From Clostridiales bacterium (lineage in GTDB: Bacteria; Bacillota; Clostridia; Oscillospirales; Oscillospiraceae): a stretch of DNA of 34,357 nucleotides. Location: positions 1-34,357 of the forward strand of contig JAAVHV010000006.1 of assembly GCA_014799505.1 (NCBI GenBank), in the 5' to 3' direction. The position numbers and the translations under genes are program-made. Shown one piece after another: positions 22,027-29,796 of the stretch. The stretch's first letter is position 1, and each line of letters begins with the position of its first letter. The notes beneath the pieces are model-generated. The model did not search any database, was not told where the DNA came from, and was given only the letters and a program-made list of their open reading frames with translations.

Positions 22027-23337
22027 ATGCCTTCCATCTTTCAACAAATGACCCGTCAGGTCTACAACGCGGAGCCCTACAGCCTGACGGGGAAAATTGA
22101 AAATATCGTGGGTATGTCCATCGAGGCCTCCGGCGGACGTGCCGCCGTGGGCGACATCTGCCGCATCTACAACGGCGACTCCGGCGGACAGGTCACCGCC
22201 GAGGTGGTGGGCTTCAAAAACGACCACATCCTGCTCATGCCCTACTCGGACATGAGCGGTATCTCGTCGGGAAACTTCGTGCGCAACACCGGCGCGCAGC
22301 TCACCCTTCAGGTGGGCGAGTTTCTCCGGGGGCGCATCATCAACGCCCTGGGCCAGCCCATCGACGGCAAGGGCCCCTTTGAGGGGGGCACCCCTTACTG
22401 CGTGGGCGGCGGCTACATCAATCCCCTGGAGCGCCCCCCCATCCGGGAGCGCATCCAGTTCGGCGTGAAGGCCATCGACGGGCTTATCACGATTGGAAAA
22501 GGTCAGCGTATCGGCATATTCGCCGGCTCGGGCGTGGGAAAATCCACGCTGATGGGCATGATTGCGAAAAACGTCACCGCAGACATCAACGTCATCGCCC
22601 TGGTGGGTGAGCGTGGACGAGAAGTTCTCGAATTTGTGGAGAAGGATCTGGGCCCGGAGGGCATGAAGCGGTCTATCCTGGTGGTGGCCACCTCCGACCA
22701 GCCCGCCATGCTGCGGATGCGCTGCCCCAGCGTGGCCACCGGCATCGCGGAGTACTTCCGGGATCAGGGGTACGACGTGCTGCTGATGATGGATTCCCTC
22801 ACCCGTTTCGCCATGGCCCAGCGGGAGATCGGCCTGGCCATCGGTGAGCCGCCGGTGTCCAGGGGCTACACCCCGTCTATGTACGCGGAAATGCCCAAGC
22901 TGCTGGAGCGCAGCGGCAATTTCAGCCGGGGCTCCATCACCGGTGTCTACACCGTGCTGGTGGAGGGCGACGACACCAACGAGCCTATCGCGGACACGGT
23001 GCGCGGCATCCTGGATGGGCACATCGTCCTGTCCCGGCAGCTGGCCAACTCCAACCACTATCCGGCCATTGACGTGAGCGCCAGCATCTCCCGTCTGATG
23101 GTGGAGATCGTCTCCCCGGAGCACAGGCAGCTGGCCTCCCGTCTCCGGGACATCATGAGCGTGTATGAAAAGAATGCCGATCTGGTGGCCATTGGAGCCT
23201 ACAAGCCGGGGAGCAACCGCAAGCTGGACTACGCCATGTCCAAGATCGACGCGGTGAACGACTTCCTCACCCAGGACGTGAACCAGGCTTTTTCCTATGA
23301 CCAGTGTGTGGCCGAAATGGCCCAGCTGCTCAAATAA
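22027..23337 (+). CDS. fliI: Flagellum-specific ATP synthase FliI
   Basis: FliI is the hexameric ATPase of the flagellar type III export apparatus. The 436-residue protein has Walker A GSGVGKST at 167-174, GERGREVLEF, Walker B in VLLMMDSLTRFAMAQREIGL and the family motif GEPPVSRGYTPS. The N-terminal beta-barrel domain and C-terminal helical domain are complete. GGTGGAG precedes the ATG. The 71-base gap after fliH holds only short imperfect stems. fliJ follows after 25 bases. Confidence 0.96.
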   Translation: MPSIFQQMTRQVYNAEPYSLTGKIENIVGMSIEASGGRAAVGDICRIYNGDSGGQVTAEVVGFKNDHILLMPYSDMSGISSGNFVRNTGAQLTLQVGEFLRGRIINALGQPIDGKGPFEGGTPYCVGGGYINPLERPPIRERIQFGVKAIDGLITIGKGQRIGIFAGSGVGKSTLMGMIAKNVTADINVIALVGERGREVLEFVEKDLGPEGMKRSILVVATSDQPAMLRMRCPSVATGIAEYFRDQGYDVLLMMDSLTRFAMAQREIGLAIGEPPVSRGYTPSMYAEMPKLLERSGNFSRGSITGVYTVLVEGDDTNEPIADTVRGILDGHIVLSRQLANSNHYPAIDVSASISRLMVEIVSPEHRQLASRLRDIMSVYEKNADLVAIGAYKPGSNRKLDYAMSKIDAVNDFLTQDVNQAFSYDQCVAEMAQLLK

Positions 23338-23362
23338 AACCCCCGCGAGGTGCTGAAGAGAG

Positions 23363-23815
23363 ATGAAGAAGTTCAAATTTGCGCTGGACTCGGTACTGTC
23401 CTACAAAGAGCAGGTGCTGGAGTCCCTCCAGGGCGAGCACGCCGCCATCCTGGCCCAGGTTCGGGAGCAGGAGGAAGTGCTGGAGGCCGTCTGGCAGGAC
23501 TACCGGGACTGCAACGAGGAATACCGCCAGCGCAAGACCGAGGGGCTGTCCATTGTGGACGCCATGTTCTACCAGAACGGCCTGCGGGCGCTGGAGGCGG
23601 AGATCCAACAGGAGACCCAGCGGCTGGAGGAGCTGAAAAAGCAGGAAGAGGCCAAGCGCCAAGAGGTGGTGGACGCCAAGATCGACACCTCGTCCATCGA
23701 GAAGCTGAAGGACAAAAAGCGGGAGCTTTACAACAAGGAAGTGGCCAAGAACGAGGAGCTGCTCATCGACGAGTTCGTCAGCTCCGCCCGGGCGCGGGCC
23801 AGCATCGGAGCATAG
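23363..23815 (+). CDS. fliJ: Flagellar export protein FliJ
   Basis: FliJ is the central-stalk-like coiled-coil protein of the export ATPase complex. The 150-residue protein starts MKKFKFALDSVLSYKEQVLE, the usual FliJ opening, and is a continuous charged helix (Glu, Gln, Lys, Arg rich) over nearly its full length. GAGGTG lies before the ATG. It is followed by a 183-base non-coding stretch packed with hairpins. Confidence 0.92.
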   Translation: MKKFKFALDSVLSYKEQVLESLQGEHAAILAQVREQEEVLEAVWQDYRDCNEEYRQRKTEGLSIVDAMFYQNGLRALEAEIQQETQRLEELKKQEEAKRQEVVDAKIDTSSIEKLKDKKRELYNKEVAKNEELLIDEFVSSARARASIGA

Positions 23816-23826
23816 ATAAGAAGGGG

Positions 23827-23964
23827 TCCCCACAAAGCCGGTTTTCAGGCTTTGTGGGGAGAGGAGGAGCAAGGGAGCGCAGTGGGAAACACCCGAAGGG
23901 TGTTTTCCATGGAGCGGACTTTGCGACGACGATGTCCAAACTCGGCGGATTTCCGCCGTTTGGA
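23827..23964 (+). repeat. Three consecutive strong hairpins between fliJ and fliK
   Basis: Hairpin 1: TCCCCACAAAGCC (23827-23839) with GGCTTTGTGGGGA (23848-23860), 13 perfect pairs. Hairpin 2: TGGGAAACACCC (23883-23894) with GGGTGTTTTCCA (23898-23909), 12 pairs including one G-U, loop GAA. Hairpin 3: TCCAAA-CGGCGG (23935-23948) with CCGCCG-TTTGGA (23953-23964), 12 pairs with a two-base bulge. None is followed by a T-run, so they are not simple terminators. The block looks like a dispersed palindromic intergenic element; that is inference. Confidence 0.65.
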
Positions 23965-23998
23965 AATATATATCCCAATATAAGGAGGTGTAACAGAA

Positions 23999-25135
23999 AT
24001 GGATCAGATGAACAGCTTGACCATGTCCATGCTTCAGACCGCGGCCGGCGCCACCGATCTGCCTAAGACCGGAAAGGGCGGCGGGACGGACGAGTTCCAG
24101 AAGCTGCTGGAAAAGGTCCAGTCCGGCCAGACTGACAGCCAGGTCGAGGCGCGGCCCCGTGCCAAGACTGAGACCACGGCGAAGAAGGCCAAGACCCCCG
24201 CCCAGAAAGAGGATCCGGCGGAGGATTGCAAGCAGCTTCAGGTGTACCTGGTTCCCCTGACCCAGGAGCAGCTGAGCCAGATCCCGGCCGAGTGGCTGCC
24301 CGCCAATTTGGAAGAGGGCGAGCCTGTCGTGTGCATCGGTGTACGCACCGGTGAGAACGGCGAGGATATCCCTGTTCTGATGGGTGCAAATGAGGCCGCC
24401 CAGCGGTACGGCAAGGAGATCGTCGCTCCCTGGCAGACGTTCGACGTCTCCGACCCGGAGGCTGACGCGATGCTGGAGGCCACCGCCCCCGGCGCGGACA
24501 ACAGCCCCGCGGCAATGCTGGAGAAGCTGGTGGACGAGGAAGTCGGCCAGGTGGCCCAGACCGCCGTCGAGGAGGTCAAGCCCCAGGAGAAGGACGACGA
24601 CGACCAGGTGGAGCTCGTCGACGTGGAGCAGGGCTCCCAGCGCATTTTCCACGATGTGGAGGCCGCCCCGGTGAAGGTGGGCGAAGCGGAGGGCGCAGAG
24701 CAGACCAATGAGGCCGACGTGGTTCAGCAGGTGAATGACCAGATCGGCCAGTTGATCCAGAGCGGCGAGTCCACTGTGACGGTGAGGCTCAACCCGGAGA
24801 ATCTGGGAGAGGTGACCGTACAGGTCAGCATGAAGTCCGACGGCGTCCTCAACGTGGCCATCAGCGCCCGCAACGACGACACCAGGGCACTGCTGGAGCG
24901 CCACGCCGCCAATCTTCAGGAGATGGTCAGCAGCCGCACCCAGCAGAGCGTGGAAGTGAACGTCCAGCGCCAGCAGGAGAGCCAGCAGAACCAGAACCAG
25001 CAGAGCTATGACGGCCACAACGGCCACGCCCAGGACGGGCAGGAGCGCCGCCAGCAGCGCCAGCAGCACACCAGTCCCGAGGACTTTATGCAGCAGCTGC
25101 GGCTGGGCCTCATCCCCACGGACGGGGAAATGTAA
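23999..25135 (+). CDS. fliK: Flagellar hook-length control protein FliK
   Basis: FliK measures hook length and switches export specificity. The 378-residue protein has a low-conservation Lys/Glu/Ala-rich N-terminal and middle part. The conserved C-terminal Flg_hook domain (about 240-325) carries the core VTVRLNPENLGEVTVQVSM and LLERHAANLQEMV. A Gln/Arg-rich tail (QRQQESQQNQNQQ, RRQQRQQH) follows. AAGGAGGTG lies before the ATG. The hairpin block upstream may set its expression apart from fliJ. Confidence 0.9.
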   Translation: MDQMNSLTMSMLQTAAGATDLPKTGKGGGTDEFQKLLEKVQSGQTDSQVEARPRAKTETTAKKAKTPAQKEDPAEDCKQLQVYLVPLTQEQLSQIPAEWLPANLEEGEPVVCIGVRTGENGEDIPVLMGANEAAQRYGKEIVAPWQTFDVSDPEADAMLEATAPGADNSPAAMLEKLVDEEVGQVAQTAVEEVKPQEKDDDDQVELVDVEQGSQRIFHDVEAAPVKVGEAEGAEQTNEADVVQQVNDQIGQLIQSGESTVTVRLNPENLGEVTVQVSMKSDGVLNVAISARNDDTRALLERHAANLQEMVSSRTQQSVEVNVQRQQESQQNQNQQSYDGHNGHAQDGQERRQQRQQHTSPEDFMQQLRLGLIPTDGEM

Positions 25136-25159
25136 AAAACAGAAAGGAGTACTTAGCGA

Positions 25160-25783
25160 ATGGGAACCAGTTCGTATTCTATGGCCGACATCGCCAGCCT
25201 GACCAAGTCGACCAACATTCCGGTTGCCAAAAACAGCACCAGCCGCACCGGCAACACCGAGCTGAATATGCAGGACTTCCTCCAGCTCATGGTGGTGCAG
25301 CTTCAGAACCAGTCCATCGATGACACCATGGACACCAGCGAGATGATGAACCAGATGGTGCAGATGCAGATGGTCACCGCCATCACCAACATGAACGAGA
25401 TCAGCGTCATGACCTACGCCAGCTCCATGGTGGGCAAGGTCGTCACCATCGGCATCGTGGAGAACAACACCCTGGAGGAGCGGGAGGTCGAGGTCATTGG
25501 CACCGGCATTTCCAACGGCCAGCAGGTCATCTTCGGCAGGGACGGCAAAGGCAACGTGGAGACCTACGCGCTGAACCAGATCATGGCCGTCGGCAGACTG
25601 CCCGAGATTCAGAAGGGGCAGGGCGTTGTGGACGAGGACGGCAACCTGACCGACAAGACAGAAGGTGCGGACAAGACGGAAGGCACCGAGAACAACGGCA
25701 ACCAGACTCAGGAGCCCGATGTAGATCAGACCGAGGGCGGCAATCCTGCCTACAACGGCGAGCAGGGAGCACCGACGGATTGA
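25160..25783 (+). CDS. flgD: Flagellar hook assembly scaffold protein FlgD
   Basis: FlgD caps the growing hook and is later discarded. The 207-residue protein has the conserved N-terminal region LNMQDFLQLMVVQLQNQ (35-51) followed by MMNQMVQMQMVTAITNMNE, and a middle region (MVGKVVTIGIVENNTLEER) like the FlgD SH3/Tudor part. The last 45 or so residues are acidic, Gly/Asn/Thr-rich and disordered, with a short repeat (DKTEGADKTEGTEN); the usual FlgD Ig-like part is not visible. AAAGGAG precedes the ATG by 12 bases. Confidence 0.9.
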   Translation: MGTSSYSMADIASLTKSTNIPVAKNSTSRTGNTELNMQDFLQLMVVQLQNQSIDDTMDTSEMMNQMVQMQMVTAITNMNEISVMTYASSMVGKVVTIGIVENNTLEEREVEVIGTGISNGQQVIFGRDGKGNVETYALNQIMAVGRLPEIQKGQGVVDEDGNLTDKTEGADKTEGTENNGNQTQEPDVDQTEGGNPAYNGEQGAPTD

Positions 25784-25812
25784 CGCACGTGCGAGAAACG
25801 AGGTGACATGAA

Positions 25813-26193
25813 ATGATCCAGCGTGTATCAGGACTCCAGCGCACGGACGCGCCACAAGCCCGGGTACAGCAGCAGGGGCAGACAGGCGGCGGATTTGGCG
25901 CCATGCTCCAGCAGGAGCTGGTCAAAAGCGAGCAGCCCCAGAGCGTGGCCTTTTCCAAGCACGCGATCTCCCGGGCACAGGAGCGGGGCATTGAGGTAAC
26001 GCCGGATCTGATGGATCAGCTGGCGGGCAGTGTCATCCGGGCCCAGGCCAAGGGAGCCACCAACATCCTGGCCATGGACGCCGAGAAGGCATTTATCATC
26101 AATGTGCCCAATGCCAAGGTGATTACAGCTATCACACAAGAGGAAATGAAACAAAATATCTTTACTAATATTGACGGCGCCGTTTTCCTGTAA
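25813..26193 (+). CDS. TIGR02530 family flagellar operon protein
   Basis: The 126-residue protein belongs to the small flagellar operon family found between flgD and flgE in Gram-positive bacteria. The recognisable core is FSKHAISRAQERGIEV (about 53-68), NILAMDAEKAFIINVPN and the ending FTNIDGAVFL. The role is not established; a hook-assembly or regulatory function is assumed from its position. The N-terminal 40 residues are Gln-rich and variable. GAGGTGA precedes the ATG. Confidence 0.88.
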   Translation: MIQRVSGLQRTDAPQARVQQQGQTGGGFGAMLQQELVKSEQPQSVAFSKHAISRAQERGIEVTPDLMDQLAGSVIRAQAKGATNILAMDAEKAFIINVPNAKVITAITQEEMKQNIFTNIDGAVFL

Positions 26194-26294
26194 TATGATA
26201 AACAGATGGCAGGACCGGATTCGGATGCCTTCGCTCTGTGCCCGATTGACACGGGGCGGGCGGCGCCAAATCGAAAGGAGTTAATTATCACACT

Positions 26295-27674
26295 ATGACT
26301 GGTGCAATGTATGCGGCCATCGCTGGCCTGCGAACCCATATGCAGAACCTGAACGTCATTGGCAATAACGTGGCCAACGTCAACACCCAGAGCTATAAAT
26401 CCGCCCGTTCGATATTCAAGACGGCGATCTACACCACCATGTCCGGCGGCTCGGACGGCACCCAGGTCGTGGGCGGCGCCAACCCCTCCCAGATCGGCTA
26501 CGGCTCCAATATGGCCAGCGTGGGCATTGATATGAGCACGGGCAACTACGCCGTCACCGGCAACGCCACCGACATGATGCTGGACGGCGACGGCTTCTTC
26601 CTCATGGGCAACAAGGACATTGCCGACACCTTCAACGGCAGTAACGGCGACGTGAGCAAGCTCACCTCCCTGACCCTCACCCGGCTGGGCAACTTCGGCT
26701 TCAAGGCCGACGGCTACCTGACCAACGACGACCTGTGCGTCTACGGCTTTATGTGCATCGGTGTGTGGGGCGACGATGCCCACCCGATGGAGATCGCGGG
26801 CGAGAACGGAGCGACGACCCCCAACCCCGCCGCCCTGGGCAAGAAAGCGGGCGACCCCATCTTCAGCGACCAGCTGGTGCCCATCCGCTTCCCCGGCGTG
26901 CGCATGACCCAGCGCTACTACGATGAGGAAGGTGTGGAGCTCACCGGCCAGGATTTGACGACAGCCCAAGGATTGAACGCCACGCAGCTGGCGGCCAGGG
27001 GCTGGACTGTCCAAGAGGTGGGCGAGATCATGTACGCCACCACCGGCGCCGACGGCATCGGCAAGCTCCAGGACGCCTACTATTATGTGGATCCGGCCAC
27101 CGGCAACGTGGTTGAACCTGGCGCGGATGGAACCCTTCCCGCCGGCGCGGTCAAGACGACTTACAACAAGGCCCAGTTTACCGGTATCACCGTGGATCAA
27201 AAGACTGGCCTGATCACCGGCACCAGCAACGAGACCAACGAAGTGGTCACCATCGGCTGCGTGGCGGTGGGCCAGGTGACCAACCCCAACGGCGTGACCC
27301 AGATCGGCAACAGCTACTACAACGCGGGCGCCGGCTCCGGCGACCTGACCATCTCCGTCCTGGGCGGCGGCGCCTCGGAGCTGGGCATCAGCTACGTCAA
27401 CGGCGAGCTTACCCGCGCCCGGGCGCAGGCCGCGGCCGGAGACGGCAACGGCAACGCTGGCGACGCGGCCGCGGAGCCCGACTACGCCGAGGGGATGCGC
27501 ATCCGCAACGGCGGCAAGACCACCATCCTGTCCAACGGCCTGGAGATGTCCAAGACCGACCTGGCCCAGGAGATCTCCAACATGATTCTGACCCAGCGCG
27601 GCTATCAGGCCAACACCCGTATCATCACCGTGACCGACTCCATGCTGGAGGAACTGGTCAACATGAAGCGCTGA
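26295..27674 (+). CDS. flgE: Flagellar hook protein FlgE
   Basis: FlgE polymerises into the hook. The 459-residue protein has the N-terminal signature GLRTHMQNLNVIGNNVANVN (11-30), a variable central domain, and the C-terminal helix MILTQRGYQANTRIITVTD needed for polymerisation. The nearest ribosome site (AAAGGAG, ending 26280) is 14 bases from the ATG, longer than elsewhere in the operon, and no better in-frame start is seen. The 101-base gap upstream contains nothing else recognised. Confidence 0.94.
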   Translation: MTGAMYAAIAGLRTHMQNLNVIGNNVANVNTQSYKSARSIFKTAIYTTMSGGSDGTQVVGGANPSQIGYGSNMASVGIDMSTGNYAVTGNATDMMLDGDGFFLMGNKDIADTFNGSNGDVSKLTSLTLTRLGNFGFKADGYLTNDDLCVYGFMCIGVWGDDAHPMEIAGENGATTPNPAALGKKAGDPIFSDQLVPIRFPGVRMTQRYYDEEGVELTGQDLTTAQGLNATQLAARGWTVQEVGEIMYATTGADGIGKLQDAYYYVDPATGNVVEPGADGTLPAGAVKTTYNKAQFTGITVDQKTGLITGTSNETNEVVTIGCVAVGQVTNPNGVTQIGNSYYNAGAGSGDLTISVLGGGASELGISYVNGELTRARAQAAAGDGNGNAGDAAAEPDYAEGMRIRNGGKTTILSNGLEMSKTDLAQEISNMILTQRGYQANTRIITVTDSMLEELVNMKR

Positions 27675-27698
27675 TTTTAAGTAATTGAAACGCGGCCC

Positions 27699-27731
27699 GG
27701 CCCGGGGGAGGATGAAACCTCCCTCCGGGCC
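27699..27731 (+). repeat. Strong hairpin between flgE and flbD
   Basis: GGCCCGGGGGAGG (27699-27711) pairs with CCTCCCTCCGGGCC (27718-27731), 13 pairs with one bulged T and a six-base loop ATGAAA. No T-run follows. It may act as an mRNA-stability or processing element that protects the flgE transcript, or as a partial attenuator. Confidence 0.55.
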
Positions 27732-27771
27732 AGCCCCCTGTAGCCCTGTCAGCCAAAAGGAGGTTCGCACC

Positions 27772-27987
27772 ATGATCGTTCTGACCAAGCGGAACCACGA
27801 AAAATTCCTTGTCAACCATTTGCAGATCGAGTATATCGAGACTATCCCTGAATCCAAGATCGTCATGATGAACCACGACTTCTACCTCGTCCGCGAGAGC
27901 ACGGAGGAGATCATTGATAAGATCGCCAAATACAACGCCAAGGTGATGGATATCCAGCGTGAGATCGCCGTGGTGGATAAGCGATAA
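27772..27987 (+). CDS. flbD: Flagellar FlbD family protein
   Basis: The 71-residue protein starts MIVLTKRNHEKFLVNHLQIE and has the FlbD pattern (N-x-x-LIE-x-IE, then D/N-x-x-x-LV in the middle, then a C-terminal helix, TEEIIDKIAKY). The family sits between flgE and motA in many Gram-positive flagellar operons; its molecular role is unclear. AAAGGAGG precedes the ATG at 27772, which is preferred over an in-frame upstream opening that runs through the hairpin. The 63-base gap to motA contains a short CCGGGC/GCCCGG stem. Confidence 0.92.
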   Translation: MIVLTKRNHEKFLVNHLQIEYIETIPESKIVMMNHDFYLVRESTEEIIDKIAKYNAKVMDIQREIAVVDKR

Positions 27988-28050
27988 AGACAGAGACAAA
28001 GCGTCCGGGCCTCCGACTCTTACGCCCGGTATTGGAGGTAGTGCTGTAGT

Positions 28051-28911
28051 ATGAATATTACATATATCATCGGCGTTGTCCTGGCCCTGCTGGTGTTCCT
28101 GCTGGGCTGCGTGCTGGGCATCAATATCGGGCCCAAGGCGGTGGACGCCACCACGGGGCTGCCGCTGCCCGTCTTCACGTTTACCCCCGGCAACCTGTGG
28201 AACTTCTTCGATGCGGCCAGTATCTTCATCGTCATCGGATGTACCCTGGCCATCGTGGTGGCCAGCTTCCCGGCCAGCACCCTGTCGTCCATCCCCAAGC
28301 ACTTCGGGGTTATGCTCAATGCCGGCAAGTTCAACCCCATGACCTACATCGACCAGCTGGTGGATCTGGCCCAGACCGCCCGTAAGAACGGCCTGCTGGC
28401 CCTGGAAGGCAAGGCCAACGAGCAGGAGGACCCCTTCTTTAAGCAGGCCATCATGCTCATCGTGGACGCCAACGACCCGGATAAGGTGCGGGCCATCCTG
28501 GAGAACGACATCGACTGTATGTCCGCCCGGCATGAGGACGCGGCGGCACTGTACGATAAAGCCTCATCAGTGGCGCCGGCCTTCGGCATGGTGGGTACGC
28601 TGGTGGGCCTGATCAACATGCTGGCCGGCATGGACCCCACCAGCGGCGGCGGCAACCTGGGCAAGGACATGGGCACCGCCTTGATCACCACCCTGTACGG
28701 CTGTATCCTGGCCCACGTGCTGTTTGGCCCCATCGCCAACAACCTGCGGATCCGGGACGGCGAGGAAGTGCTGTGCAAGCAGATCATCGTGGAGGGCATT
28801 ATGTCCATCCAGTCGGGCGAGAACCCCAAGGCCCTGCGGGAGAAGCTGCTGACCTACATTCCCCAGGGACAGCGGACGGCGGCCAGCGATTCCGGCGGTG
28901 GCGGAGAATAA
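28051..28911 (+). CDS. motA: Flagellar motor stator protein MotA
   Basis: MotA forms the ion-conducting stator with MotB and pushes on FliG. The 286-residue protein has four predicted membrane helices (about 4-25, 52-72, 170-192, 205-225), a cytoplasmic loop with the conserved charged surface, and the conserved proline P176 in APAFGMVGTLVGLINML. A Gly/Ser-rich tail ends the protein. GGAGGT precedes the ATG. The spacing to motB is 45 bases. Confidence 0.94.
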   Translation: MNITYIIGVVLALLVFLLGCVLGINIGPKAVDATTGLPLPVFTFTPGNLWNFFDAASIFIVIGCTLAIVVASFPASTLSSIPKHFGVMLNAGKFNPMTYIDQLVDLAQTARKNGLLALEGKANEQEDPFFKQAIMLIVDANDPDKVRAILENDIDCMSARHEDAAALYDKASSVAPAFGMVGTLVGLINMLAGMDPTSGGGNLGKDMGTALITTLYGCILAHVLFGPIANNLRIRDGEEVLCKQIIVEGIMSIQSGENPKALREKLLTYIPQGQRTAASDSGGGGE

Positions 28912-28956
28912 GGCAGATGTCATTTTCCCACGACGTGATATAAAGGAGTTGAGAAC

Positions 28957-29757
28957 ATGGCGAAAAAGAAATCAAGCGGTGGCGGCGGCGCCAACTGGAT
29001 GGATACATACGGCGACATGGTAACGCTTCTGCTGTGCTTCTTCGTCCTGCTCTATTCCATGTCCACTATCAGCGAGGACAAGTGGAAGGCCATCGTGCAG
29101 TCCTTCAACCCTTCCGGCGTGATCGCCCAATTAGAAGATATTCAGGGCGGCAGCGGCCCCAGCGCCGACGAGAACCAGGGGGGCGGCGTGTTCGACAACC
29201 CGGACGCCGCCCAGGAGGAAATTGAAGAGATGCTGGAGCAGATGGCCGAGGAGCTCAAGCAGATGGCCGCCGACGAGGGGCTGGCCAGCGCCATCTCCGT
29301 GGAGCTGACCGGCGGCAAGATCTACGTCAAGTTCAGCGACACCGTGTTCTTCGGCGGCAACAGCTCCACGCTGAAGCCGGAGGCCAAGGAGATCCTGCTC
29401 AAGGTGTGCGCCGTGCTGGACGCGGGGAAGGACGCCATCGAGGAGATCCGCATCCAGGGCCATACCGCCCAGGCGTCCGATAGCGAGCCGAATGAACCCT
29501 ACGGCGACCGTCAGCTGGCCAGCAACCGGTCCCTTGAAGTGCTGTACTTCATTCAGACCAACAGCTCTATCCACCCCGGCCGGCTCATCAACGAGGGCTG
29601 CGGCCAGTGGCGGCCCATTGATGACAACCAGGGCGAGGAGGGCAAGGCCCCCAACCGCCGGGTTGAAATGATCATCAGCGGTGTGGACCTGGAGAACAAC
29701 AGCGAGCTGCACGAGGAGCTGTCCCAGTTTATCAGCTTAGACGGCGGGGAGCCGTAA
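28957..29757 (+). CDS. motB: Flagellar motor stator protein MotB
   Basis: MotB anchors the stator to peptidoglycan. The 266-residue protein has a basic Gly-rich N-terminus, one membrane helix starting at the ion-binding aspartate D20 (TYGDMVTLLLCFFVLLYSMS), a linker rich in Glu/Gln, and an OmpA-like C-terminal domain (IRIQGHTAQ, RQLASNRSLEVLYFI, NRRVEMII). The helix sequence around D20 reads closer to sodium-type MotS/PomB than to proton-type MotB; ion choice is inference. AAAGGAG precedes the ATG. Only 39 bases separate it from fliM. Confidence 0.94.
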   Translation: MAKKKSSGGGGANWMDTYGDMVTLLLCFFVLLYSMSTISEDKWKAIVQSFNPSGVIAQLEDIQGGSGPSADENQGGGVFDNPDAAQEEIEEMLEQMAEELKQMAADEGLASAISVELTGGKIYVKFSDTVFFGGNSSTLKPEAKEILLKVCAVLDAGKDAIEEIRIQGHTAQASDSEPNEPYGDRQLASNRSLEVLYFIQTNSSIHPGRLINEGCGQWRPIDDNQGEEGKAPNRRVEMIISGVDLENNSELHEELSQFISLDGGEP

Positions 29758-29796
29758 CGCCCCGCAAAAATTCAGCAGATCAGGTGAGGTGATTCG

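Noticed and set aside
23827-23860. Rho-independent terminator after fliJ
   Set aside because: The stem is perfect, but no T-run follows on either strand, and fliK continues the operon with no clear promoter of its own.
23816-23998. Small protein on the minus strand through the triple-hairpin block
   Set aside because: The open frame is produced by palindromes; it has no ribosome site and no family match, and it runs against the operon.
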